This document shows positions 50,132 to 62,612 of a stretch of 64,000 nt of DNA, piece by piece. The first letter of the stretch is position 1. The number at the start of each line of letters is the position of its first letter. Under the pieces are notes generated by a model. It ran no database searches. It worked only from the letters and a program-made list of their open reading frames with translations, and was not told the origin of the DNA. This DNA is from Erodium maritimum (lineage: Eukaryota > Streptophyta > Magnoliopsida > Geraniales > Geraniaceae). Location: NCBI GenBank assembly GCA_963921825.1, contig OY997595.1, positions 16,237,228-16,301,227 of the forward strand. The letters are read 5' to 3'. The translations under genes and the position numbers were made by a program.

Positions 50132-50141
50132 AGTCATCAAC

Positions 50142-50547
50142 TTACTCAAGGGTCTAATTTTGTTCGTATTATCGAGACATCGTGTCAAATTTTTTTTCCA
50201 CATTTTTGATAGTCTTTAACTAATGATATGAACGAGTCTTGTAAGAAATTAAAGTATGCAGTATTTTCATATTCACTCTTAAACTTCGACATGAAAGAGT
50301 CATGTTACAATAAGTTGAACTTTTTCTTTATCGGACTATCATATATCATGTTGTGCAGCCGCCATAACTTGTTAAATATGTGAAAATGAAAGAGAAAATG
50401 AAAAACAAGTGAGAAGTATAGACCATTATGAAACGATATGATTTTAGAAAGACGACAATCATTCGACAACTATTTTTTGAAATAATTAAAACATGTTGGC
50501 GAGAAAAGATTGGGAAACAGCACCATCTCCAAAACGAAGACAATTTT
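50142..50547. other. Spacer between retroposons
   Basis: AT-rich; no gene recognised. Confidence 0.5.
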
Positions 50548-50908
50548 TTTTATCGGCAAATAAAATTTAAATTAACTAATATCTGAAAAGGAGATCACGT
50601 GCAGAAGTATAAGTAGGGAGCCTTCCCCGTGGAAACCTCAAGGAGTACAACCAAAGATACAAGGATTACAAGGAATACAACCAACCAGCAGAAGAACAAC
50701 TATTGAATACCGAAACATCAATAGTCTTGATTCGACAATGAACTCAAGGGATGGAATTCAACGAGCAAGTGTAGCTTGTCGGGCAATTTGCATTGTTGTG
50801 CAATGGGAATGTCGAATTTGATGTTTCTAAGGAAAAGCGCGTCAAATCTGTGCGGTAGAGTCGGGTCTACGTCGAATCTGCGAAACGACGTCGAAGAATC
50901 TGCAGACT
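50548..50908 (-). mobile_element. 5'-truncated ORF-less retroposon (copy H)
   Basis: A T run then ATCGGCAAATAAAATTTAAATTAA, the same 3' end as copies E and F, and a weak ATCT...AGAT hairpin at 50581-50595. It is cut at or before the LTR retrotransposon insertion at 50914. Confidence 0.6.
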
Positions 50909-52879
50909 ATACTTGTAAAACCCGACCTTTTAAGAGGGTGCTTTTTTGAATTGATAAACTTGGGGGATTTTGTTTGATACAAGTGTGTGGAAAAGATAGA
51001 ATTGAAAAATCAAAAAAAGAAGAAGGAGAAACCGGACTGGACCACCAGGCCTGACCCTTTCCTCACTTGGGCCGTGGAAGCCAGCCCGTCAGTGGCCCAA
51101 AACCGAGCTGAGCCCGCCTTATATAAGGCCGAAATTAGGGTTCCCAACCCTAATTTCTCTTCTCCCTTCGTCTTCTCGGCTACCGAACCGATTCCTTCTC
51201 TCTCTCCACTCTCTCCTCACCATCGCGCATCCGCCGCACCTCGCCCGTCTGATCTCGCGCATCCCTCCTCCTCCTCCTCCTCCTCGCCGTCCACACGACC
51301 GCCATCGTCCCGATCTCCTCTTCGCTCGAGCATCGCAGCCACGCCTCGCCCCGAGCTCCCTCTCGATCTCTCTGTACAAATCCGAACCCTCACCGGCCTC
51401 CCATTTCCCTTCGCAGCCGTCACCGAGCCCCCTCTCTTCCGGCGCCGTCCGAAACAAAATCCGAGCCGTCGTCCCTTCCCCACGCCGCTCCTAACCTAAC
51501 GCGCCGAAGCCGTCCGCCACCGTCTTCCTTTCCTTACGATGAGCGTTGAAACCGAGCTTTGGTCGCCGACGGTGTCTTCGCCGGTGACCAGCCAGACTCA
51601 AACCGAGACCTTCTCTCCTTCTGTTTTCTTTTTGAGCTGTTCTTGTGGATCTGGGCTTTGTAAAACCGTTTTGTTCTTTTTTTTTGCTTTGGTTGTGAAG
51701 CTGGAACATTGTGGAACAAAAAAAAAGAAATAAAATCAAATCTGAGTTTAAATCATTTGGGGGTTTCAAAATCAGATTTAAAATTTTAAAAAGGAAAATT
51801 TAAGTTGAAACAAAATCGGTTTGATTGGAAAATAATGGGTGTTTGGAACTGTGGTCAGATCTGTTGAAAGTCTTTTTTTTGGGGAAACGTGGATCGACTT
51901 TTGAACGAGTTTGGAAAGGAACGAATAAACTGGACGGTTAATTCAGACCTTGAACGGGATAAAAGTGGAACGCTGAATCGGGTACCTCGGGATCCGTGCA
52001 CGGGGAACCGTGCACTAGGTTCTGTGCACGGGTACTCGGACCCGATTCATCCTGTAATCCCGCTTTTTGACCCGGTCGAGTTAAAAAGGAAACGTATTGA
52101 ATTTACTTTGGACAATACTTGACCTGATTGTAAGTTTGAACTGTTGTAAACCCAGACACCAGCTTGGACTTTGCCCGAGAGCTTGGACTTCGCCCGAGAA
52201 GACGAAGGCCAATCCGGAACCCGTGTGAAGAACGGAGTAAGGGCTAATCGATCTTAGAGCAGAGTATTACCAGAGGAAGACCACAAGGTAGGGAAAGTCC
52301 TAACTCCTCGAGTATTTCAATACTAGTATGCCTATTAGGTTAATAAAATCGGAAAGGTCCTAGACTTGCATATAGGATGTGAATAACTAGAATAAATGTG
52401 TTTCATTTACTAATAAACGGACGTGTCTAGTAAGCATTCTTAGGATGAGAATCACTAGTGTAACTCGCTTTCGATACTTGGGAATTGATTTACTGGTAAA
52501 GAGGCCGTGATGAGCCCTCGGATTAGTTGTTGTGTTAGGTTCACATGCTTGGTTGCCTAATTTTGGATAAGTTAAGAGTCTAATACAACTAGATAATTTG
52601 ATTGACCAATATGAATGCTTGACTGCTAAATTGTGTGTGTGATTGAATGCTTGAATGCTTGAATGACTGAATGATTGAATGGTTGATCGAGTATGACTGG
52701 TTGTGCCAAGGAGGCACGATCAGGTGATCGATTGACCGGTGGATCGTGGTTGGTAAGTAACTGGTAAGTGTAAGATTACGATTGATTCTTATGGTGTATT
52801 GTGACAGAATTGTGATTCGTTAAGCATTGGTTGCTCCTTGATTGTTTGAGTGTGTTACCCTTTTGTGAGTCCTTAAGCT

Positions 52880-53350
52880 AGCTTCTATATCGGTATGGCA
52901 CCCACGCTGCGGGTGGGGTAGTGCCTATAAGGTACCCACACCAAAAGGGAATACTGGTGTGGGGTAGTACCTAAGCCGATAACTCGATATCTGACATGGT
53001 ACCTACACCGAAGGAAGTGCCGGTGTGGGGTAGTATCATAGTCGGTATCCGATGAGGTACCCACACCAAAAGGGAATACTAGTGTGGGGTAGTGCTTAAG
53101 CCGATAACTCGATATCTGACACGGTACCTACACCGAAGGAAGTGCCGGTGTGGGGTAGTATCATAGTCGGTATCCGATGAGGTACCCACACCAAAAGGGA
53201 ATACTGGTGTGGGGTAGTACCTAAGCCGATAACTCGATATCCGATATGGTACCTACAACGAAGGAAGTGCCGGTGTGGGGTAGTATCATAGTCGGTATCC
53301 GGTATGGTACCTACACCGAAGGAAGTGCCGGTGTGGGGTAGTATCATAGC
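52880..53350. repeat. Tandem repeats with hairpins in the 5' LTR
   Basis: About 123-bp composite units (starts near 52976, 53099 and 53224), each with two inverted pairs such as TACCTACACCG...CGGTGTGGGGTA. The same block is at about 61280-61750 in the 3' LTR. It is followed by CCTGCGGG(G) repeats. Confidence 0.9.
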
Positions 53351-53933
53351 CGGTGGATTGGACCCTGCGGGACATTGATTACTGGACCCTGCGGGGCATT
53401 GGTCATGGGCCTGCGGGCATTAGATATTGGACCCTGCGGGGCAATTGGATGGTTTACCCTGCGGGGATTGATTTCTTGTTATTTCACCCAAGAGTATGCG
53501 TCCTGCGGGAGTATTACCTTGGTTCCCTATGACATATGGTCCTTTGGATACGTTTCCGAGAATCCCGATGATATGCGTCCTCCTAGGGATGTTTCCTGCA
53601 TTCTCGACGTTATACGTCTTTGCGACGTTATGCGTCTCCTCTAGACCGAGGGAAAATCCGACATGACAGAACGAGCATTGTGGATCGGAGGGTGGCGACT
53701 TCATGTCCCATGGCATTACTTGAACGTTCGATCTTCTAATGAGTATTTAAGAAATGCATTGATTCTCTTATTTTCGTACGATTATTATTGACTCTTTTAA
53801 ATTGTTAAACATTCGGTTAGCCTCCGTATTTTATCATCGGTTTGGTTTCTCGTTTTACTAAGATTTGAATGAACTTGTGAACTCCTGTTTTTTTTTACAC
53901 TAAAAGGGTGACCTGGTTATGCATTTTCCCTAC

Positions 53934-53947
53934 TGAGCGTAAGCTCA
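53934..53947 (+). other. Conserved LTR stem-loop, 5' LTR
   Basis: TGAGC-GTAA-GCTCA; the GTAA loop is also of GNRA type. The 3' LTR copy (62335-62348) has GCTCA changed to GATCA, losing one pair. Confidence 0.7.
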
Positions 53948-54211
53948 CCCCTCCGGTCTTTGTGGTGTTTCAGGTGTTGAGCGGGACAGTATTAGCCGGA
54001 CTCTCGGAGCTTGGGAGCTTGAGGTTTTAGCTAGTTTTAGAGACGTGTACTCTTTTATGTTGGATATTGTGTTTTACCGTTTGAGCTGTGAATCTTTACA
54101 TTTTGAAAGATTTATATCATTTGGAAACTTTATTTTATTCATTATTTTCGTTTTACTGTAAATCTTTAGTCACGTCTCGAGTCTAGGCAAAACCGGATTT
54201 GTGGCGAGACA

Positions 54212-54230
54212 ATTTGGTATCAGAGCCTGG
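54212..54230 (+). promoter_or_regulatory. Primer-binding site (tRNA-Met type)
   Basis: TTTGGTATCAGAGCCTGG directly after the LTR; TGGTATCAGAGC complements the 3' end of initiator tRNA-Met, the usual primer for plant LTR elements. Confidence 0.85.
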
Positions 54231-54659
54231 TTTCATTTGAAACAGGCTTCTTTGTGAACGTGTTTTCAAACCTCGGACCGACGTCAATTAGGTGGGTAGA
54301 GTTAGGAAGTCTAAGTCGTGGCACTCAGTGACGCAATTTGGAAACATTGATGCAGAGAGTTGGAACGACACAAGTCGTGGTTTGCTTCAATGTTGTTTAA
54401 GTTAAATATTTTACGCTACAATGATTGTATTGCTTGAGTGGTATCCTTTCCCTATTGACTGTAAGTTACAGTGATCGGTGAAGCCGAACGGTTGAGATCG
54501 GAATTGGATTAACGGGCAATGATCGACCCGCTATGCATTCGTTGTAAAGTAGGCCAATTTTTGGTGGTGTTTCCATTTTGGTGATCGTTTCTAAAATTTT
54601 CAAGTTGAAATATGGTCTTATTTAATTGTCGACTTGTTTAAGTGACCACTGTATTGATT

Positions 54660-55010
54660 GTATCGAGAATTTTGGTGGGGCACGAGAACCCCATGGTATT
54701 TTGGGAGCACGATCACTCCGCATAACGATTGTATTGAGAATTTGGGAGCACGAGAACTCCGTGGTATTTGGGAGCACGAGAACTCCGCATACCGATTGTA
54801 TTGAGAAATTTGGGGAGCACGAGAACTCCGTATACCTATTGTGTTGTGTACTTTGAAGAGCACGAGAACTCCGTATACCTATTGTGTTGTGTACTTTGAA
54901 GAGCATGAGAACTTTGTTTATTGATTGTGTTGTGTACTTTGAAGAGCATGAGAACTCTGCTTATTGATTGTGTTGTATACTTGGCCGAGCATGAGAACTC
55001 CGCGTACTAA
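54660..55010. repeat. Tandem repeats in the leader after the PBS
   Basis: GAGCAYGAGAACTCCG and relatives recur about nine times, spaced about 26-46 bp, with GTATACCTATTGTGTTGTGTACTTTGAA as the commonest spacer. Confidence 0.85.
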
Positions 55011-55639
55011 TTATCTTGTGAATTCGATTGGTAAATGCCCCGCATAAGCGGAGGGTTAGTGGAAAATACGAATAGGTCATGCCGAAATTTCTGTAGAACT
55101 GATATGTTTGCACTATCACGGGTTGGCTCAGAGGCACCACTGTAGTCGAGTGTGATGGTTGGATGTCAAGTTGTTACAACGAGATTCGGGGACGCCTGAA
55201 TCGGGTTGTAACGACGCGAGATCGACATGAAGGTTAGGTAAAGGGTAGGATGCTGAGAATTATGGAAGGAGTTGAAACTCATGAGAAAGGAACTAAGAAT
55301 ATGAATAGTAAAACTGAGGTGTTACGATTTGAACCCCACGTGATGGGAAGATACCCGACCGAGGTAGACACCGGTCTGATGTGTTGATTTTTTGATTTGA
55401 TTGAATCCTCCTGTGGGAGTTGAGTGATTGATTTGATTGAACCACTGATTGTTGTGTGAGACGCACAAGGTGCGGGATTCCTTGTCTATATGAATATTAT
55501 ATATGACTATACTACGTATAACTATACGACTTGCTATCGATCCAAGTGGGATCCCTTTGAGACGCATGAGAACGTCATGACTTGATGAATCGAACCGATT
55601 GTGTTAAGCGGAGATATGAACCTATATGTGATAAATGCA

Positions 55640-56720
55640 GCGAGTATATGAGTGTCACGTGTTTATAACCCGTGGGGTACCAGGAGCCGCCCAGTTGTGG
55701 GGCAGATCCAGACACCAGCTGTTGGTCTGGCAGGGGCAGCGAGCGCCCAGGGTGCTCCTTCCACAGAGCACCAGAGTTTTGAGGATAGACCGGTAGGGTC
55801 ACCTCCAGTCGCAAAGCCGACTCAAGCGGCCCCTATTGATGAGGTGGTTCGCGCAGTGTTAGCAGCGCTCAGCATGAGACTACATCACCGGCACAAGAGT
55901 CTGTGCCTACTGCCGACGCAGTCACTACCGAGATGCCAGGCCAGGTAGACAGTTACACGGCCCAGGCACTCAGGGATTTTCATAAGTTGAGTACACCAAT
56001 CTATTCCGGGAATTCAGACCCCGAGGCAGATGTAGTATGGTTGGAGCGGATTACCCACAACCTTAATACTCTTAGAGTATTCTGATATTCATTGGAGAAT
56101 ACTTTCCGCGACCTCCCAACTGAGGGAGAAGCACGATACTGGTGGCAACATATGCAGACCAGGGTTGGAAATGGCTTTCAGCCGTTCAGCGGACTGTCCT
56201 TGGGACAATATTTCCCTCGATCTATTCGAGATGACTGACACCAGCAGTTTTTGGATCTGCGGTAGAAAGGGGTGACCGTCTATGAGTATTGGACGAGGTT
56301 CACGTTCCTACCTCGCTTCGTACTCAAGATGGTGCCGACCGAGGAGAGTCGCCGCAGGCGTTTTGAGAAGGGACTCAGTTCGTCTATCACGGATTGAGTC
56401 ATTGCATTCAGGTCCGAGGACTATTCTGTACTAGTGGAACAAACACTAGCATTGGAGAGACATTTTGGGAAACTGTCAAGGCGCGGAAGACTAGGCCGAG
56501 TGGCTTCCTGAGGCCGTCAGAGAGTCGCGATCCTAGGAGGCAGAAGACCTCAGGATTGTTTCAGCCAAAGAGACCCAGTCCGGTGAGATGCGACGGGTTG
56601 GAGCAGTAGCGTCTGTTGACCCTGTCCCAGTGGCATAGTTTTGTCCTTCGTACAGACCGTTGGAACATCTGGGCCGAGACTGCCCGTTGAATGATAGATC
56701 TACGAACCGTTCCACATGTC
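55640..56720 (+). pseudogene. Gypsy gag remnant
   Basis: Reads LSTPIYSGNSDPEADVVWLERITHNLNTLRVF, then after a stop ENTFRDLPTEGEARYWWQ, VYEYWTRFTFLPRFVLKMVPTEE and ALERHFGKLSR, the order of the retrotransposon gag domain. A damaged zinc knuckle (CPSYRPLEHLGRDCP) lies near 56642-56685. There are in-frame stops near 56083, 56236 and 56262, and frameshifts. Confidence 0.85.
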
Positions 56721-59349
56721 AATCTACGAGAGCCGATAAGGAACATGATGTCATAGCAGCAAATTCTTCCACCCCCATCGAGAGGAGGACCTCCGATGCG
56801 GCAGGGCCGAGCGTACATGATTACCGGGCCCCGAGTTGAGGAACTTGATACCGATCTTGAGATCGCTTAGAGTACTTGTTACCATTTACATTGTGGATTT
56901 TGTGTCTGCTGACACTTGAGCATTACACTGGGTTGTTTGTTTGTTCGTGATTAGTTATTGTTTGAACGAGCTTAAAACTGTTAAGCCCACCAGTACTTTA
57001 AACACACCGACTAGAGGTATGGTAGTACCGACTAGTGTCAGTGGGAGTTGGAAAGTGGAGTAACAGACTTGGCCACATTGAAGGTTCTTTTCCTTCCCCG
57101 ATAGTGCGGATCAAATTTTAAGAACCGATTGTTGAAACAACAAGCGTTCATCGAGCGCTATCAGCAGCGAATGCCGAGCAGTGAAAGGCCGCAGCCTTGA
57201 CCAGTAAACGGTCCGACCAGTCATAGGAGATGACCGAGCTACGATAAGATCAGAGTAGCGCAGCAGAAGCGTGGTGGGCCCATACCCATATGAGTCGTAA
57301 TCTACAGCTTCTTCTACCCCCGTTACAAGATTTAAGTTATAAGATTCGAACCGTCGAGACAATTTGATTTCAAAATCCCGGTCAACGAGCGAAAAGTGCA
57401 CGGGTGTGTGTGTCGTACATGAGAAACTAGATTAGGGTGTGTTTCTTACGTTCCTTCCTGAAGGACTAATCAGTTTACCGCCAGTTCACACGGAACAAAC
57501 GGATGAGAGTTAATCAGACGACTTTTCCAGTGGAGAAGAATACGGAGAACGCGAGCCGAGTACCAAGGCAGATCTCCATCAACAAGAGAAGATCGAACGC
57601 CAAACGTGAAGGACTAATCAGTTTACCGCCAGTTCACACGGAACAAACGGATAACACTGAGAGTTAATCAGACGAATTTTCCAGTGGAGAAGAATACGGA
57701 GAACGCGAGCCGAGTACCAAGGCAGATCTCCATCAACAAGAGAAGATCGAACGCCAAACGTCCCGCAAGGACTAAGCTTAACCATAAGGTTACGTCATAG
57801 AAGTGAGAGCAACTCACGTTGATATCCGGCAACAGATAGCCGAGGGCGACTACCACAAGCTTCCAGGCCAGTAACAAGATGGCACCGAACGAAGCATTGT
57901 GTGGTAGGTCGGATTTTGTGCCTTACATAGGCACATGGAAAGTTAAAAACTAACCGTTGTTGGTTTTGAATTGTCGAGTAACGAATGAAGGAACCGCGCT
58001 GGTTTCTGAACTGTTCAAATTATCGAGATCTCAGTACGTGTTGATTACTCCTTGAGTGGTGACTTGGGGGGACTCGACTATAAGTTGTTTTGACCGATAG
58101 CTCGTGAACGAGTGTCAACGATATAAGGAATACCACCGGTTGAAATAATCTTTGACAATCGATCGTGGATTGTGTTTCGTTGTCGAGTGTGATTATCGTA
58201 CGTTTAGTTTGGTGTCTTGAAGGACGCCTACTTTCGACCAAGTGCCAGTAAGAGGTTCTATTGGTCCTTTTTGTTGTACGTCGTTCGTCCGACTAGATGT
58301 CGGTAGAGTTCATGGAGGCACTGAACCATGCACCGGTTTTGAGAACCGTTGTCTCGTTGATATGATGATTTGGGTGAAACGACTTGTGAGGTGGTTTGAT
58401 CAGGGGTTGAGAACTGGTATCGATGTCAAAGAGAAATATCGCGAGTTGGATAACCTTCTTGATTGGTCGCAGTTAGGGGTTGATGGATTACCGTGAGTTA
58501 GGTTTGTGATGCTTGATGTGTGATTGACCCGTATCAGGTTGAGAATCTTGATAAGGTTTACCCGGTGTTACATGCTACTACGTTGGACAAGCGTACCATG
58601 TTTGGTATGACAGGGACTTATGATTAAGCTATGTTTTGAGGCATGCCGCCTTTCGGCTAGATGCCGGCTCATGGTACCATATACTTGATTGAGGTACGTC
58701 TACCTTTCCACGAGATGTGATGAAACGGGTGGTTGTTCCACACCCTGTAGTAGTGATGAGAACTTCGGTTTGATGGTAACATCTGTGTGTTACTTGCTTG
58801 CTTCGTGTGTGATAGGTCAAGACATGACCTTATTGACGTTCCAGTGTGAACTATTCTTGTAACGATTACTACAGAGAAACTGAGAAATACATCTGCGGAT
58901 GGCTCCGTCCTTGCCCGACTTTCGGGGTATTCCGGGAAGACGCCCATACCGACGGAAAATTCCGGTACGACATGTCTGAACCGAGGTCGTTTTATCCGGT
59001 GTGATGCTGGTACCGCTGAGGATTCTGATGAGAGGTATCTACATCGAGGTTGTTTGTGACGGTCCGCTGTCTACTTTAACGTTGGATTTCGTTATAGGTT
59101 GCCAATACCTTTATCTGGCATTCCTCAGTGTCTGAGGGACCATCGACTTGTTGTGTGTACTCATTGATTCTTTGGGCTGATCAAACCTTTTGAGGCTTTT
59201 GGCAAAATATGAGTTGTTACCTACCGTCTCCTATGTTTCAACTACTGGAGTACAACGCGGATACTTCGCTTGCGAGTTTAATCGGACGTTCCCTGAGTTA
59301 GGGACAAGTAGAGCACGTTCGTTTTAAAATTTCAAGGACGAAATTCTTT
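56721..59349 (+). pseudogene. Strongly degenerate pol region
   Basis: Only traces remain. EFMEALNHAPVLRTVV (about 58308-58350) may be the RT block before the catalytic loop. The far end PELGTSRARSF...FKDEIL (about 59297-59346) resembles the usual gypsy pol C-terminus before the polypurine tract. It is much shorter than a complete pol, so large deletions are likely. Confidence 0.5.
57455..57762. repeat. Tandem duplication of about 148 bp
   Basis: GGACTAATCAGTTTACCGCC... to ...GATCGAACGCCAAACG occurs at 57462-57605 and 57610-57761, with a small indel (ATAACACTG) and one substitution. Confidence 0.9.
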
Positions 59350-59363
59350 TAAGGGGGGTAGAC

Positions 59364-62300
59364 TGTAAAACCCGACCTTTTAAGAGGGTACTTTTTTGAA
59401 TTGATAAACTTGGGGGCTTTTGTTTGATACAAGTGTGTGGAAAAGAAAGAATTGAAAAATCAAAAAAAGAAGAAGGAGAAACCGGACTGGACCACCAGGC
59501 CTGACCCTTTCCTCACTTGGGCCGTGGAAGCCAGCCCGTCAGTGGCCCAAAACCGAGCTGAGCCCGCCTTATATAAGGCCGAAACTAGGGTTCCCAACCC
59601 TAATTTCTCTTCTCCCTTCGTCTTCTCTGCTACCGAACCGATTCCCTCTCTCTCTACACTCTCTCCTCACCACCGCGCAGCCGCCGCACCTCGCCGGTCT
59701 GATCTCGCGCATCCCTCCTCCTCCTCCTCGCCGTCCACACGACCACCATCGTCCCGAGCTCCTCTCCGCTTGAGCATCGCAGCCACGCCTCGCCCCGAGC
59801 TCCTTCTCGATCTCTCTGTACAAATCCGAACCCTCACCGGCCTCCCCTTTCCCTTCGCCGCCGTCACCGAGCCCCCTCTCTTCCGGCGCCGTCCGAAACC
59901 AACTCCGAGCCGTCGCCCCTTCCCCACGCCGCTCCTGACCCAACGCGCCGAAGCCATCCGCCACCGTCTTCCTTTCCTTACTGTGAGCGTTGAAACCGAG
60001 CTTTGGTCGCCTCCGCCGGTGACCGACCAGACTCAAACTGAGACCTTCTCTCCTTCTGTTTTCTTTTCGAGCTGTTCTTGTGGATCTGGGCTTTGCGAAA
60101 CCGTTTTGTTCTCTTTTTTTGCTTTGGTTGTGAAGCTGGAACATTGTGGAACAAAAAATGAAGAAAAGAAATAAAACCAAATCTGAGTTTAAATCATTTG
60201 GAGGTTTCAAAATCAAATTTAAAATTTTAAAAAGGAAAATTTAAGTTGAAACAAAATCGGTTTGATTCGAAAAGAATGGGTGTTTGGAACTGTGGTCAGA
60301 TCTGTTGAAAGTCTTTTTTTTTTGGGAAACGTGGATCGACTTTTGAACGAGTTAGGAAAGGAACGAATAAACTGGACGGTTAATTCAGACCTTGAACCGG
60401 ATAAAAGTGGAACGCTGAATCGGGTACCTCGGGATCCGTGCACGGGGAACCGTGCACTAGGTTCTGTGCACGGGTACTCGGACCCGATTCATCCTGTAAT
60501 CCCGCTTTTTGACCCGGTCGAGTTAAAAAGGAAACGTATTGAATTTACTTTGGACAATACTTGACCTGATTGTAAGTTTGAACTGTTGTAAACCCAGACA
60601 CCAGCTTGGACTTTGCCCGATAAGACGAAGACCAATCCGGAACCCGTGTGAAGAACAGAGTAAGGGCTAATCGACCTTACAGCAGAGTATTACCAGAGGA
60701 AGACCACAAGGTAGGGATAGTCCTAACTCCTCGAGTATTTCAATACTAGTATGCCTATTAGGTTAATAAAATTGGAAAGGTCCTAGACTTGCATATAGGA
60801 TGCAAATAACTAGAATAAATGTGTTTCATTTACTAATAAACGGACGTGTCTAGTAAGCATGCTTAGGATGAGAATCACTAGTGTTACTCGCTTTCGATAC
60901 TTGGGAATTGATTTACTGGTAGAGAGGCCGTGATGAGCCCTCGGATTAGTTGTTGTGTTAGGTTCACATGCTTGGTTGCCTAATTTTGGATAAGTTAAGA
61001 GTCTAATACAACTACATAATTCAATTGACCAATATGAATGCTTGACTGCTAAATTGTGTGTGATTGAATGCTTGAATGCTTGAATGACTGAATGATTGAA
61101 TGCTGTGCCAAGGAGGCATGATCAGGTGATCGATTGACCGGTGGATCGTGGTTGGTAAGTAACTGGTAAGTGTAAGATTACGATTGATTCTTATGGTGTG
61201 TTGTGACAGAATTATGATTCGTTAAGCATTGGTTGCTCCTTGATTGTTTGAGTGTGTTACCCTTTTGTGAGTCCTTAAGCTAGCTTCTATATCGGTATGC
61301 ACCCACGCTGCGGGTGGGGTAGTGCCTATAAGGTACCCACACCAAAAGGGAATACTGGTGTGGGGTAGTACCTAAACCGATAACTCGATATCTGACATGG
61401 TACCTACACCGAAGGAAGTGCCGGTGTGGGGTAGTATCATAGTCGGTATCCGATGAGGTACCCACACCAAAAGGGAATACTAGTGTGGGGTAGTGCTTAA
61501 GCCGATAACTCGATATCTGACATGGTACCTACACCGAAGGAAGTGCCGGTGTGGGGTAGTATCATAGTCGGTATCCGATGAGGTACCCACACCAAAAGGG
61601 AATACTGGTGTGGGGTAGTACCTAAGCCGATAACTCGATATCCGATATGGTACCTACAACGAAGGAAGTGCCGGTGTGGGGTAGTATCATAGTCGGTATC
61701 CGGTATGGTACCTACACCGAAGGAAGTGCCGGTGTGGGGTAGTATCATAGCCGGTGGATTGGACCCTGCGGGACATTGATTACTGGACCCTGCGGGGCAT
61801 TGGTCATGGGCCTGCGGGCATTAGATATTGGACCCTGCGGGGCAATTGGATGGTTTACCCTGCGGGGATTGATTTCTTGTTATTTCACCCAAGAGTATGC
61901 GTCCTGCGGGAGTATTACCTTGGTTCCCTATGACATATGGTCCTTTGGATACGTTTCCGAGAATCCCGATGATATGCGTCCTCCTAGGGATGTTTCCTGC
62001 ATTCTCGACGTTATACGTCTTTGCGACGTTATGCGTCTCCTCTAGACCGAGGGAAAATCCGACATGACACAACGAGCATTGTGGATCGGAGGGTGGCGAC
62101 TTCATGTCCCACGACATTACTTGAACATTCGATCTTCTATTGAGTATTTAAGAAATGCATTGATTCTCTTATTTTCGTACGATTATTATTGACTCTTTGA
62201 AATTGTTAAACATTCGGTTAGCCTCCGTATTTTATCATCGGTTTGGTTTCTCGTTTTACTAAGATTTGAATGAACTTGTGAACTCCTGTTTTTTTTTACA

Positions 62301-62612
62301 TTAAAAGGGTAACCTGGTTATGCATTTTCCCTACTGAGCGTAAGATCACCCCTCCTGTCTTTGTGGTGTTTCGGGTGTTGAGCGGGACAGTATTAGTCGG
62401 ACTCTCGGAGCTTGGGAGCTTGAGGGTTTAGCTAGTTTTAGAGACGTGTACTCTTTTATGTTGGATATTGTGTTTTACCGTTTGAGCTTTGACTCTTTAC
62501 ATTTTGAAAGATCTATATCATTTGGAAACTTTATTTTATTCATTATTTTCATTTTACTGTAAATCTTTAGTCACGTCTCGAGTTTAGGCAAAACCGGATT
62601 TGGAGCGAGACA
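59364..62612 (+). repeat. 3' LTR (3249 bp)
   Basis: Direct copy of the 5' LTR with small deletions (for example near 52170 and 52680 in the 5' copy). TATATAA at 59570-59576. A 245-codon ORF (59437-60174) starts in front of the promoter and is low-complexity Ser/Pro/Arg; its 5'-LTR counterpart is interrupted, so it is treated as chance. Confidence 0.92.

Larger units (their letters stand above)
50914..54211 (+). repeat. 5' LTR (3298 bp)
   Basis: Promoter TATATAA at 51120-51126 with TGGGCC/GGCCCA boxes just upstream; pyrimidine-rich leader; tandem repeat block at 52880-53350; conserved stem-loop at 53934-53947; 3' end ACCGGATTTGTGGCGAGACA. Confidence 0.92.
50914..62612 (+). mobile_element. LTR retrotransposon (Ty3/gypsy type), complete in structure, dead in coding
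   Basis: Two long direct LTRs (50914-54211 and 59364-62612) start TGTAAAACCCGACC and end GCGAGACA. Immediately inside are a tRNA-Met-type PBS (54212-54230) and a purine tract (59350-59358). The flanks ATACT and CTACT agree at four of five bases. The internal 5.15 kb holds a broken gag and only traces of pol, so it would depend on partners for movement. The LTRs differ by only a few bases per 100 where compared, suggesting a fairly recent insertion. Confidence 0.92.

Noticed and set aside
59437-60174. 245-codon ORF in the 3' LTR
   Set aside because: It starts before the LTR TATA box, is low-complexity Ser/Pro/Arg, and the 5' LTR copy is interrupted by a stop. Best explained by a GC-rich leader lacking stop codons.
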